A stretch of 64,000 nucleotides of DNA from Nitrosomonas sp. (GTDB taxonomy: Bacteria; Pseudomonadota; Gammaproteobacteria; Burkholderiales; Nitrosomonadaceae), in NCBI GenBank assembly GCA_019745325.1, contig JAIETK010000008.1, positions 248,001 to 312,000 on the forward strand. Reading direction: 5' to 3'. Positions within the stretch are counted from its first letter, which is position 1; every line of letters starts with the position of its first letter. The notes under the pieces were generated by a model. It ran no database searches and had not been told where the DNA came from. It worked only from the letters and a program-made list of their open reading frames with translations. Below are positions 23,765 through 33,133 of this stretch, piece by piece. A program made the position numbers and the translations under genes.

Positions 23765-25969
23765 ATGACATCCTTACTCACGGGTCTTAATCCACAGCAA
23801 CTGGAAGCGATCACCTTGCCACACCAGTCCGTGCTGGTTCTGGCCGGTGCAGGCAGCGGCAAAACGCGCGTGCTAACGACGCGGATCGCGTATTTGATTC
23901 AATCCGGCCAAGCCAGTCCTCACGGCATTCTCGCAGTCACTTTCACCAATAAAGCCGCCAAGGAAATGCTGGCGCGCATTTCCGCGATGTTGCCCATTAA
24001 TCCGCGAGGAATGTGGATTGGAACATTTCATGGGCTTTGTCACCGTATGTTGCGGGCGCATTTTCAGGATGCCGGGCTGCCGCAAACATTCCAAATCCTC
24101 GATTCCGCGGACCAATTGGGGCTTATCAAAAGAATCCTGAAAGATTTGCAGGCCGACGATAAAAAATTTCCGCCGCGTCAAGTGCAATGGTTTATCAATA
24201 ATGCCAAGGAAGCCGGGTTGCGCGCGGCTTATGTGGTGGTCGAGGACGCTTTTTCCCGCCGTATGCTGGAATTTTATCAAGCGTACGAACTGCAATGCCA
24301 GCGGGAAGGCGCGGTTGATTTTGCGGAATTACTGCTGCGCAATTACGAATTGCTGACTCGCAATGAGCCGCTGTGCCAGCACTACCGCGCGCGGTTCCGG
24401 CATATCCTGATCGATGAGTTTCAGGATACCAATCAATTGCAATACAAATGGCTGAAATTGCTGGCCGGCACGGAAACCGGACATGCGGCTGCAGTGTTTG
24501 CCGTCGGCGACGACGATCAAAGTATCTATGCCTTTCGCGGCGCATACAGCGGCAACATGAAAGACTTTGAGCGTGATTTCGGTATTTCAACGGTGATCAA
24601 GCTCGAACAAAACTACCGTTCGCACGGCTATATTCTCGATGCCGCCAACGCCTTAATTGAACACAATAGTGAACGTCTCGGTAAAAATCTCTGGACATCG
24701 GAAGGAAAAGGCGAACCCCTGCGGGTATACAACGCACCGAATGATTATGACGAAGCCGCTTTTATCTCCGATGAAGTGAAGGCACTGCGGGCTGACGGCG
24801 TTGCATTGTCCGAAATCGCCTTGCTGTATCGTTCCAATGCGCAATCGCGGGTGCTGGAGCATAGCTTGTTCAATGCCGGCATACCTTACCGGGTATATGG
24901 CGGAATGCGATTTTTCGATCGCCAGGAAATCAAACACGCATTGGCTTATTTGCGTCTGATTGCCAATCCGGATGACGATAGCGCGTTATTGCGGGTGATT
25001 AATTTTCCGGCGCGCGGGATTGGCGCCAGGAGTTTGGAGCAATTGTTGGATGACGCCAAAGTGCAAGGCATCAGCTTGTGGCAGGCGGCTCTCGGAAAAA
25101 GCGGCGGCGAAGCGTTGATTTTGCAGAAGCCTGCGGAAGCTTTAAAAGGCGTTGCGGGTTTTGCGCGGACAATGTTGTTGATGCGCCGGGAATGCGCGGC
25201 ATTACCGCTGCCGCAGATTATCGAACACATGCTGACTCGCAGCGAGTTATCGTCGCATTATGCAAAAGAGCGGGAAAGTGTCGAACGGTTGGAAAACTTG
25301 CACGAATTGATCAATGCCGCCACCAGTTTTGTGCACGAAGCGGAAAATGACAGCCTCGCGGAATTTCTGGCGCATGCTTCGCTGGAAGCTGGCGAACATC
25401 AAGCAGGCAGCGGCCAGGATGCCTTGCAACTGATGACCATTCATGCCGCCAAAGGACTGGAATTTCACAGCGTTTTTCTGAGCGGACTGGAAGAAGGTTT
25501 ATTTCCGCACGAAAATAGCCTCAATGAAATCAATGGTCTCTCCGAAGAAAGGCGTTTGATGTATGTTGCCATGACGCGTGCGCGCCGCCGCTTATATTTA
25601 AGTTTTGCCCAAAGCCGTCTGCTGCACGGACAAACGCGCTACAACATCGCATCGCGGTTTCTGGATGAAATACCGCAGGATTTCTTGAAATGGTTGAAGC
25701 CTCCATCACCACACAATTTTAATTTCGCTTCTAATACCTTGAATCATTCTCCGAGTGCATCTTCATTTTCAGGGTTCCCGCGTCAGCAATCCAAAGGGGT
25801 GACCGGCCTGCCTTGGAAAATTGGCCAAAGTGTGCTGCACGACAAATTCGGAACCGGCGTAATTATCGATTACGAAGGCAGCGGCGGCGATACCCGCGTG
25901 CAAGTTAAATTTGCACAGGCAGGAACAAAATGGCTGTTGATGTCGCTGGCAAAATTGACGGCGCTATGA
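23765..25969 (+). CDS. uvrD: UvrD/PcrA-type DNA helicase
   Basis: A 734-residue SF1A 3'-5' helicase for nucleotide-excision and mismatch repair. Motifs in order: Q motif LNPQQLEAI, Walker A LAGAGSGKTRVL, motif Ia TFTNKAAKEML, Walker B ILIDEFQDTNQLQ, motif III VGDDDQSIYAFRGA, motif IV EQNYRSHGYIL, motif V MTIHAAKGLEFHSVFL and motif VI LMYVAMTRARRRLYL. The C-terminus has the PcrA/UvrD Tudor-like domain (VLHDKFGTGVIIDYEG). Length is normal. No strong ribosome-binding site is visible at the ATG. Monocistronic by appearance. Confidence 0.96.
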   Translation: MTSLLTGLNPQQLEAITLPHQSVLVLAGAGSGKTRVLTTRIAYLIQSGQASPHGILAVTFTNKAAKEMLARISAMLPINPRGMWIGTFHGLCHRMLRAHFQDAGLPQTFQILDSADQLGLIKRILKDLQADDKKFPPRQVQWFINNAKEAGLRAAYVVVEDAFSRRMLEFYQAYELQCQREGAVDFAELLLRNYELLTRNEPLCQHYRARFRHILIDEFQDTNQLQYKWLKLLAGTETGHAAAVFAVGDDDQSIYAFRGAYSGNMKDFERDFGISTVIKLEQNYRSHGYILDAANALIEHNSERLGKNLWTSEGKGEPLRVYNAPNDYDEAAFISDEVKALRADGVALSEIALLYRSNAQSRVLEHSLFNAGIPYRVYGGMRFFDRQEIKHALAYLRLIANPDDDSALLRVINFPARGIGARSLEQLLDDAKVQGISLWQAALGKSGGEALILQKPAEALKGVAGFARTMLLMRRECAALPLPQIIEHMLTRSELSSHYAKERESVERLENLHELINAATSFVHEAENDSLAEFLAHASLEAGEHQAGSGQDALQLMTIHAAKGLEFHSVFLSGLEEGLFPHENSLNEINGLSEERRLMYVAMTRARRRLYLSFAQSRLLHGQTRYNIASRFLDEIPQDFLKWLKPPSPHNFNFASNTLNHSPSASSFSGFPRQQSKGVTGLPWKIGQSVLHDKFGTGVIIDYEGSGGDTRVQVKFAQAGTKWLLMSLAKLTAL

Positions 25970-26063
25970 ACTGATTGGACGATCAAGCATTTTCTGGCAG
26001 ACTGTGCGGTATGCTTACTTGATTGATCGGTCGTCATTTGATTAACTTCCTGAGAATTTATCG

Positions 26064-27326
26064 ATGGATCGCCGGACTTTTTTACGACAAAGCGGCGCAA
26101 TCGCTTCCGCAGCCGTAACCGCCCTTGCTTTTCCAAGCATTGCCAAAGCCTATAACCGGAAGCCGACGATCAAAGTACTCGGCACCCATGTGACATTGCA
26201 GGAAACCATCCGGGTTCAGGCCGAGAAAGATTTGGGCATCAATATTCAGTTTTTTCCGGGCGGCGATGCCGAAGTGTTGCTAAAAGCGGCAACCGACCCG
26301 CGCAGCTTTGATATCTATGAGCAATGGTCCGACAGCATCAAAGTACTCTGGATGGCGGATGCAATTCAACCCATTCGTACCAGCAAGCTGCATTACTGGC
26401 GTGAAATCAATGAACTCAGTAAAACCGGGCGGTTGACGGCGGCTGCATCCATCGGACTTGGCGATGCGCCGCATAGAATATTGTACTTTCAACCGAATGG
26501 CAGCTTGGGATCAACGCCGGCAGACGTTATTAGTTTTTTGCCTTACGTGCATAATACCGACTCCTTTGGCTACAACGCCGCAGTCATTCCCAAAGGTATT
26601 CCCTATGAAACCGAGAGCTGGGGCTGGCTATTGGATAACCGTTATGCCGGTAAAGTAGCCATCGTCAACGCGCCGACCATCGGTATTTTTGATCTTGCGC
26701 TTGCAGCTCAGGCGCAAGGGCTGATGACATTTAACGATATGGGTAATATGAGCCGCGCGGAAATCGATGCGCTCTTTGAAATCGTTATCGCAAAGAAACG
26801 GCTTGGACATTTTCGCGGCGTTTGGTCGTCCGTACCCAATTCCATCGAGTGGATGGCGAATGGCGAAGTCATTTTATCCAGTATGTTTTCACCGGCGGTC
26901 AGCGCTCTGAACGGTAGAGGCGTACCCTGCATTTATGCGGCGCCAAAGGAAGGTTACCGGGCATGGCATGGCGTCATGTGTCTGTCGAGCGAAACACAAG
27001 GGGAGCGTGAAGAAGCTGCCTACGCATTTATGAATTGGTGGTTGTCAGGGTGGCCGGGGGCTTTCATCGCGAGACAAGGCTATTACATTTCCAATCCGCA
27101 GCGCTCTAAAGCCTTTATGTCGCAGGCAGAATGGGATTATTGGTATGACGGCAAGCCTGCGGCGGAACCGTTGTTAGGCACTGATAACAAGATTGCTGTC
27201 CGTCCGGGTGACGTACGAACCGGCGGCTCATACATAAAACGATTTGAAAATGTCGCGATCTGGAACACCGTAATGGCTAACTATGAATATAGCTTGATGA
27301 AATGGAGCGAATTTCTCTTGGCGTGA
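26064..27326 (+). CDS. Tat-exported PotD-like solute-binding protein
   Basis: A 420-residue periplasmic binding protein. The N-terminus has a twin-arginine signal (MDRRTFLRQSGAIASAAVTA, cleaved near AKA). The mature part has the layout of spermidine/putrescine-type binding proteins (VTLQETIRVQAEKDLGINIQ, STPADVISFLPYVHNTDSFG, AYAFMNWWLSGWPGAFIARQ). No ABC permease or ATPase is adjacent. Instead the gene is nine bases from a membrane histidine kinase and then a receiver protein, so it may be the sensory input of a two-component system. The ligand is unknown; polyamine, small peptide or metal-chelate classes are possible. Confidence 0.85.
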   Translation: MDRRTFLRQSGAIASAAVTALAFPSIAKAYNRKPTIKVLGTHVTLQETIRVQAEKDLGINIQFFPGGDAEVLLKAATDPRSFDIYEQWSDSIKVLWMADAIQPIRTSKLHYWREINELSKTGRLTAAASIGLGDAPHRILYFQPNGSLGSTPADVISFLPYVHNTDSFGYNAAVIPKGIPYETESWGWLLDNRYAGKVAIVNAPTIGIFDLALAAQAQGLMTFNDMGNMSRAEIDALFEIVIAKKRLGHFRGVWSSVPNSIEWMANGEVILSSMFSPAVSALNGRGVPCIYAAPKEGYRAWHGVMCLSSETQGEREEAAYAFMNWWLSGWPGAFIARQGYYISNPQRSKAFMSQAEWDYWYDGKPAAEPLLGTDNKIAVRPGDVRTGGSYIKRFENVAIWNTVMANYEYSLMKWSEFLLA

Positions 27327-27335
27327 CATAATACT

Positions 27336-29210
27336 TTGATTAAATATCTCATTGACCATTTTAAGCTTCGTCAGCGCATTAATGCCGGTTATATTTTTGC
27401 GGGTATCCTCATTTTTTTTGTGATCGGTATTACTAATTTTACGTTTCATAAAACCACTGAAGATTTTCGTAATTTTGTTTCTTTCAGCACGAAAACCCGG
27501 ATTGATTTGTTGCTTACCGCGCAGGTTGCTGAAATACAGCGTCAGGCGCTCATTTATGCGCATTACGGACATCTGTCAGCGGCTGATGAGGTCATCCGCC
27601 ATTACGAAAATCTGCTTGGTCAAATCGAGCAGAATTTAGAAACTGAAATACCGCTTACCACGCCACTCTTAAGTGAAATCAAACATCACTTGGAAAATTA
27701 CTATTCGACTTTTTTACAAGTAAAGCAACAACGGAGCTTGCAACAACAACTGCTCAATGTGGATTTTCGTGATGATGCGACAAAAGCCGAGCGGCTGATC
27801 CAAGAGCTGATCGCCCTGGAGGAAGAAAATCCGGGATTGCAATTGATACTGAAAAGTGTGCTCAATCGCGTGTTGCTGATTGAAAAGAATTTGTTTCGTT
27901 ACCTAGATTCTCTCGACTCCAGTTATGTGTTGGCGGGAAAACAAAATTTTATCGATGCGTTGAGTTTTTTAAATGCCCTCGACCATACCGAAGTTGCGCA
28001 TTCCAAGCTCGATCAAGTGTTTGATAGGCTTGATCGATATCAGCATCGCTTTAATGAATCCGTGCAACTGACGCGAGGCTATCTCTATTTGATTAATGTG
28101 GTCATGGCTGCGGAAGCCTATGAAATTCTCTATCAATCAAAAAAACTGTCAGCGCTGCTGGCGGATGAAATAGCAATCAAGGAACATGGGTTTCTAGCGA
28201 ATGTAAATGACGCGTTGCATTTGTTACTGATAATGGGAGCCGTTTTATTGCTACTGTTATTATTGTTCTCTTATGCGATCAGACAAAGCATTGTCCGTCC
28301 GATCTCGCGCATCACCATGACTTTCCGGAGTTTGGCGCAAGGCGTCAGCAATGCGCCCATTCCAAATTATGCTGTGCGCGACGAGATTGGCGAACTGACG
28401 GAAGCGGCTACCGCCTACCGGGATATGAATGCGCGGACAGAGCAATTGCTGCAAGAATCCATGGAATTAACGCGTGCCCTGGAAGAAAGTAATAGCGAGC
28501 TGGAACGCTCAAATGACGAGCTTGAACAATTTGTTCATACCGTATCGCACGATTTGAAATCACCGCTGGTAACCAGCATGGGTTTTATCAGCATGATGCG
28601 GAAGCTTGCCGGCCAGGGAGACTATCAGTCAGCGATTGAAAAGTTAGAGAAGGTCATTGCTTCAATTTCAAGAATGGAACAATTAATTAATGATTTATTG
28701 GATATTAGCCGGGTTGGCCGGATTGAAACCGATAAAAAGCCAATTGATTTGAATCGCTTGCTCAGGCAATTTGCCGAGAATCAGAGCGAGGAATTAAAGA
28801 AAGCGAATTTTGAATTAATCATCCACCCGGGATTGCCGGTGATTAATGGCAATGAAAGCCGCTTGCTGCAGTTGTTTGAAAATATACTTTCGAATGCGAT
28901 TAAATATGCGCATAATACGGAGCAAGGGCCGCGGCTTGAAATTGGCGCGATACACAGCGATCAGCACTGGCTGATTTTTTGCCGGGATAATGGCGAAGGG
29001 ATCGATCCGGCGTTTCATCAAAAAATTTTCGGCTTGTTTTATCGATTGAGTTCGCAGCAGGGAGGTTCCGGAATCGGATTGGCCATTGCTAAAAAAGTCA
29101 TGAAGTTTCACGGCGGTGATATTTGGATTGAGTCGTCTCCCGGAAACGGCGCGACATTCTGGTTGAAATTTCCATTGGTAAAAAAGGCTGAAAACGAGAA
29201 TTCACCATGA
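27336..29210 (+). CDS. HAMP-containing sensor histidine kinase
   Basis: A 624-residue inner-membrane kinase. TM1 is about 15-38 and TM2 about 287-310, bracketing a helical periplasmic domain of about 250 residues. Then come HAMP (about 310-365), a coiled coil (ALEESNSELERSNDELEQFV), the HisKA box with phospho-acceptor His405 (HTVSHDLKSPLV) and an intact ATPase (FENILSNAIKYAH, DNGEGIDP, GSGIGLAIAKK). The start is a TTG at 27336, nine bases after the binding-protein gene; a longer leader is unlikely. It overlaps the receiver gene by ATGA. The arrangement suggests that the binding protein docks on the periplasmic domain. Confidence 0.92.
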   Translation: MIKYLIDHFKLRQRINAGYIFAGILIFFVIGITNFTFHKTTEDFRNFVSFSTKTRIDLLLTAQVAEIQRQALIYAHYGHLSAADEVIRHYENLLGQIEQNLETEIPLTTPLLSEIKHHLENYYSTFLQVKQQRSLQQQLLNVDFRDDATKAERLIQELIALEEENPGLQLILKSVLNRVLLIEKNLFRYLDSLDSSYVLAGKQNFIDALSFLNALDHTEVAHSKLDQVFDRLDRYQHRFNESVQLTRGYLYLINVVMAAEAYEILYQSKKLSALLADEIAIKEHGFLANVNDALHLLLIMGAVLLLLLLLFSYAIRQSIVRPISRITMTFRSLAQGVSNAPIPNYAVRDEIGELTEAATAYRDMNARTEQLLQESMELTRALEESNSELERSNDELEQFVHTVSHDLKSPLVTSMGFISMMRKLAGQGDYQSAIEKLEKVIASISRMEQLINDLLDISRVGRIETDKKPIDLNRLLRQFAENQSEELKKANFELIIHPGLPVINGNESRLLQLFENILSNAIKYAHNTEQGPRLEIGAIHSDQHWLIFCRDNGEGIDPAFHQKIFGLFYRLSSQQGGSGIGLAIAKKVMKFHGGDIWIESSPGNGATFWLKFPLVKKAENENSP

Positions 29211-29641
29211 AATCTGACCATCGAAACCTGTTACTGATTGAAGACAGCGATGAGCACGCGGAGCTGACCAGTTTTTACATTTCGGAGCATCGCCCTGATA
29301 TCAATGTGATTCGTGTCGCGGATGGCGGTGCAGCAATGGCTTATTTTGAATCAGTCCGCAACCGGCAACAACCGATACCGTGGCTTTGCATATTGGACTT
29401 GCAGTTACCCAAATACGATGGTCATGAGATACTGGCTGCAATTAAGACCGATGTATCGCTGAAAGTCGTTCCTGTAGTTGTTTTTACCACTTCGGCAGCA
29501 GCGAAAGACATTCGCCGCGCGCTTGATAATTGCGCCAATAGTATTATCACGAAACCGATGGGCGCAGACCGCTATGAATACGCGATTGAGTCGATTCTAA
29601 GTTATTGGGAACTCAATCAGCATCATTTGGCGGTTCCATGA
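29207..29641 (+). CDS. Single-domain response regulator (receiver only)
   Basis: A 144-residue CheY-like receiver. The acidic pocket is ED at 12-13, the phospho-acceptor is Asp64 in CILDLQLPKYDG, followed by Thr in VVFTTSAAAK and Lys in ITKPMG. There is no DNA-binding or enzymatic output domain. The long loop around residues 48-58 (ESVRNRQQPIP) is typical of Rcp1-like receivers that partner with phytochrome or HAMP kinases. It is translationally coupled to the kinase (ATGA). Output must go through a protein partner, not direct transcription control. Confidence 0.92.
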   Translation: MKSDHRNLLLIEDSDEHAELTSFYISEHRPDINVIRVADGGAAMAYFESVRNRQQPIPWLCILDLQLPKYDGHEILAAIKTDVSLKVVPVVVFTTSAAAKDIRRALDNCANSIITKPMGADRYEYAIESILSYWELNQHHLAVP

Positions 29642-29703
29642 TCGTAAAACAATGGTGAAATAAATTTATTAACAAATATTGAAACGGATAAACGAGGTGG
29701 GGC

Positions 29704-30042
29704 ATGCTTAAAGCGGTGTTAACGGATTTAATGCAACGAATTCCAGGAAAAGCCAGTCCGGAGTGGCCTTCGGGCGAACCCTTCACGCTGGCTTTTGCGC
29801 ATGGCACCATGTCGGTTGAAGTTTACGCTCCGGAAGGGACCGATATCCAGACGCCGCATGATCAAGATGAATTGTATTTCATTCATTCCGGCCGTGGCGA
29901 AATCGTAGTCGCCGGGGAGCGTCATGCATTTGAACCGGGTATGGTTTTTTTTGTAGCGGCGCATGTGGAACATCGCTTCGAGAACTTCTCACCGGATTTT
30001 GTCACGTGGGTTGTGTTTTGGGGGCCTAAAGGCGGCGAATAG
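29704..30042 (+). CDS. Small single-domain cupin
   Basis: A 112-residue cupin fold protein. The metal-site pattern is visible: H-D-Q-D-E in TPHDQDELYFIHSGRGEIV, a conserved Gly-rich turn (GERHAFEPGMVFFVAAHVEH) and His in the second half. Such small cupins bind metals or act as dioxygenases, isomerases or sensors; the reaction is unknown. A good ribosome-binding site (GAGGTGGGG) precedes the ATG. It follows the receiver gene by 62 bases on the same strand, so it may belong to that unit. Confidence 0.8.
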   Translation: MLKAVLTDLMQRIPGKASPEWPSGEPFTLAFAHGTMSVEVYAPEGTDIQTPHDQDELYFIHSGRGEIVVAGERHAFEPGMVFFVAAHVEHRFENFSPDFVTWVVFWGPKGGE

Positions 30043-30069
30043 CTTTGAATAACCGCTAAATAATTGTTT

Positions 30070-30423
30070 ATGATTAAATTATATGGCTATAAGAAATGCG
30101 GCACTTGCCGGAAAGCCGAGCAATTTTTGCAGCACGCCGGCGTTGCGTATCAATTTATCGATATTACCGAAAATCCGCCGGATGCTGTGGAGCTTGCCGC
30201 AATTGCCCGGCGTGCGAATGTATCCGTTAACAAACTCTTCAATACCAGCGGTTTGCAGTATCGTGAATTAAACATTAAAGAACAATTGCCGGCATTGTCC
30301 GAGCAACAAAAACTCGAGTTGCTGGCGGCTAATGGCCGCTTGGTCAAGCGGCCGCTGATTACGGATGGGCATCGCGCCACCGTGGGTTTTGATGATGAAC
30401 AATTTGCCACGATCTGGTTGTAG
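30070..30423 (+). CDS. ArsC/Spx-family thioredoxin-fold protein
   Basis: 117 residues from the ATG at 30070 (an upstream TTG at 30064 is in frame). The active motif CGTCRKAEQF is near residue 10, followed by VAYQFIDITENP and the C-terminal VKRPLITDGHRATVGFD that matches the RPI/RPL-type loop of the arsenate reductase (ArsC-like)/Spx superfamily. Members reduce arsenate or act as redox or transcription-factor partners (Spx, MgsR, YffB). The second cysteine of CxxC is present, more Spx-like than classical ArsC. Exact role unknown. Confidence 0.8.
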   Translation: MIKLYGYKKCGTCRKAEQFLQHAGVAYQFIDITENPPDAVELAAIARRANVSVNKLFNTSGLQYRELNIKEQLPALSEQQKLELLAANGRLVKRPLITDGHRATVGFDDEQFATIWL

Positions 30424-30585
30424 GATTGCCGCTTTCGCGTCGATTCGCTGGCTGGCAAATGCATCGCTTCCGCTGCAGCCGCTGGATCAAACTTGCGCTT
30501 TAGCGTTCATGCTTGTACTCTTCTATTCAAAATCAGCATCAGAAAAGCTAATTAATAAACCAACCGGATTCGGCAGGAGGAGAAA

Positions 30586-33111
30586 TTGAGAGATCAACGC
30601 TTCTTAGTGCGTAAAGCAGCGATACTTGGAGCCGGCGTGATGGGTGCGCAGATTGCAGCGCACTTGGTGAACGCGAATATTGAAACATTGCTGTTCGAGT
30701 TGCCGGGAGAAGCGGACAATCCCAATAGCAACGTGATCAAAGCCGTGGAAAAACTCAGAAAGCAAGAGCCTGCGCCATTATCGATTAAAAGCAAAGCATC
30801 GTGTATTCAACCGGCCAACTATGATCAGCATCTCGAATGGCTGAAGGATTGCGATCTGGTGATCGAAGCGATCGCGGAGCGCATGGACTGGAAACGCGAC
30901 TTGTACGCCAGGATTGCGCCTTATTTGGGGGAGTCTTGCGTATTCGCTAGCAATACCTCGGGATTGTCGATCAATCAACTCGCCGAAGCGTTTCCGGAAG
31001 ATTTGCGTCACCGTTTTTGCGGTATTCATTTCTTCAATCCGCCACGCTACATGCACCTGGTTGAATTGATCCCTTGCCAAGCCAGCGATGCGGACATGCT
31101 GGATCACTTGGAAGAATTTCTTGTAACCGGCTTGGGGAAAGGTGTTATCCGGGCTAAAGACACACCGAATTTCATCGCCAACCGCATTGGCGTATTTTCG
31201 TTGCTGGCAACGATGCATCATGGCCGGTCATTCGATTTCGGCTTCGATCTGGTCGATGCCTTGACCGGCGTATTGATCGGCCGGCCCAAAAGCGCGACGT
31301 TTCGCACCGCGGATGTTGTTGGATTGGATACTTTGGCGCATGTCATCAACACCATGCGCGATACTTTGCCGGATGATCCATGGCACCGGTATTTTGAGGC
31401 CCCGGATTGGCTGCAGGGATTAATCGAAACCGGGGCGCTCGGAGAAAAAGTTAAATGCGGTGTCTATCAAAAGCGCAACAATGAAATTCATGTTTTGGAC
31501 CGGCATTCCAATGCGTATCGCGTATCGGGCGCGGAAGTCGACGAGGATCTGAAACGTTTGTTGAAATATAGCAATCCGGTCGAGAAATTTGCTGCGTTGC
31601 GCAGCAGCCAACAGCCGCAGGCGCAATTTCTGTGGTCGATATTTCGCGATTTGTTCCATTACTGCGCGGTACAGCTGGAATCGATTGCCGATAATGCGCG
31701 CGATCTGGATTTAGCGATGCGGTGGGGATTTGGCTGGAATCAAGGACCCTTTGAAATCTGGCAAGCTGCCGGGTGGAAACAAATCGCCGAATGGATTCAA
31801 GAAGATATCGATGCGGGCAAAAGCATGGCGCAGGTGCCGCTGCCGCCGTGGGTGATGACGATTGCCAATAACGCGCAGCCGGTGGTTCATTCCAATGCGG
31901 GATCCTTTGCGCCCGCTGCGGGTCAATTGCATGCGCGGTCGCAATTGCCGGTTTACCGGCGCCAGCTTTTTCCTGACCGGTTATTGGGTGAGGATACTTC
32001 TTACGGTGAAACTATTTTTGAAACCAGCGCAGTGAGGTTGTGGCACACCGGTGATGAAATAGCCGTGCTGAGTTTTAAAAGTAAGATGCATACCATCGGC
32101 ATTGATGTGCTGGATGGCATACAACAAGCGGTTAAAGAAGCCGAGCAAAACTGGCGGGCTTTGGTAATCTGGCAAACCGAGCCGCCTTTCTCCGCCGGCG
32201 CGAATTTACAAAAAGCCGCGGAAAAACCCAAACCTGAAGCACAACCGGGCAATGCGCCACCGCCGCCCCAGCCGCCCACTGCATTCCAGATGCTGCTGAA
32301 AAAGTTGAGGAAAACAACGCAAACCGCGGTGCTGCAGGTTGCGCGTGAATTGGATCTTGCCGATGTTTTGATGGCCAAGAAACTGGCGGAAGTCGAAGCG
32401 ATGATCCAGCAATTTCAGCAAACATCGCAAAGGTTGCGCTATTCGATGATTCCGACTGTCGCGGCTGTCGATGGCTTGGCGCTCGGTGGTGGTTGCGAAT
32501 TTGTCATGCATTGTGATCGCGCGGTCGCAACCATGGAAAGCTATATCGGATTGGTGGAAACCGGGGTCGGGCTGTTGCCGGCGGGCGGCGGTTGCAAAGA
32601 ATTGGCCATGCGGGCTGCGCAAAGCGCCAGGGATGGCGATCCATTCCCGCATTTGAAATATTATTTTCAAACGGTAGCAATGGCGGAATTGGCCAAAAGT
32701 GCTGAGCAAGCCAAAGAACTCGGTTACTTGCGTTTCGCCGACACTGTGGTGATGCACCGGTTTGAGTTGTTGCATGCTGCCAAGGCCCAGGCATCGGCAT
32801 TGGCGGAAGCCGGCTACCGGCCGCCGTTACCGATGCGCGAAATTCCGGTTGCGGGTAACACCGGCATTGCGACCATTCAGAGTCAATTGATTAACATGCG
32901 TGAAGGCGGATTCATTTCCGAGCACGACAATCTGATTGCCACTAAAGTTGCGCACGTGATGTGCGGTGGCGATCTGACACCCGGCAGCCTGGTCGATGAA
33001 GACTGGTTCTTGGAACTGGAGCGCACCGCTTTCATGGAATTGCTGGCCACCGAGAAAACCCAGGCGCGAATCGAATACACGCTTAAAACCGGCAAACCGC
33101 TGAGAAACTGA
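30586..33111 (+). CDS. 3-hydroxyacyl-CoA dehydrogenase/enoyl-CoA hydratase (FadN/YusL-like)
   Basis: An 841-residue bifunctional beta-oxidation enzyme. The dehydrogenase comes first: Rossmann GAGVMGAQIAAHLVNA, then the catalytic-His segment IHFFNPPRYMHLVELIP. The enoyl-CoA hydratase/isomerase domain is C-terminal (about 480-840; oxyanion segment VDGLALGGGCEFVM). This order matches Bacillus FadN/YusL and differs from E. coli FadB/FadJ, where the hydratase comes first. The start is TTG with GGAGGAG five bases upstream. It forms a pair with fadA 22 bases downstream. Unusual proline-rich insert GNAPPPPQPPTAF sits inside the hydratase part. Confidence 0.93.
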   Translation: MRDQRFLVRKAAILGAGVMGAQIAAHLVNANIETLLFELPGEADNPNSNVIKAVEKLRKQEPAPLSIKSKASCIQPANYDQHLEWLKDCDLVIEAIAERMDWKRDLYARIAPYLGESCVFASNTSGLSINQLAEAFPEDLRHRFCGIHFFNPPRYMHLVELIPCQASDADMLDHLEEFLVTGLGKGVIRAKDTPNFIANRIGVFSLLATMHHGRSFDFGFDLVDALTGVLIGRPKSATFRTADVVGLDTLAHVINTMRDTLPDDPWHRYFEAPDWLQGLIETGALGEKVKCGVYQKRNNEIHVLDRHSNAYRVSGAEVDEDLKRLLKYSNPVEKFAALRSSQQPQAQFLWSIFRDLFHYCAVQLESIADNARDLDLAMRWGFGWNQGPFEIWQAAGWKQIAEWIQEDIDAGKSMAQVPLPPWVMTIANNAQPVVHSNAGSFAPAAGQLHARSQLPVYRRQLFPDRLLGEDTSYGETIFETSAVRLWHTGDEIAVLSFKSKMHTIGIDVLDGIQQAVKEAEQNWRALVIWQTEPPFSAGANLQKAAEKPKPEAQPGNAPPPPQPPTAFQMLLKKLRKTTQTAVLQVARELDLADVLMAKKLAEVEAMIQQFQQTSQRLRYSMIPTVAAVDGLALGGGCEFVMHCDRAVATMESYIGLVETGVGLLPAGGGCKELAMRAAQSARDGDPFPHLKYYFQTVAMAELAKSAEQAKELGYLRFADTVVMHRFELLHAAKAQASALAEAGYRPPLPMREIPVAGNTGIATIQSQLINMREGGFISEHDNLIATKVAHVMCGGDLTPGSLVDEDWFLELERTAFMELLATEKTQARIEYTLKTGKPLRN

Positions 33112-33133
33112 TATCACGATCGACGGAGATCCT

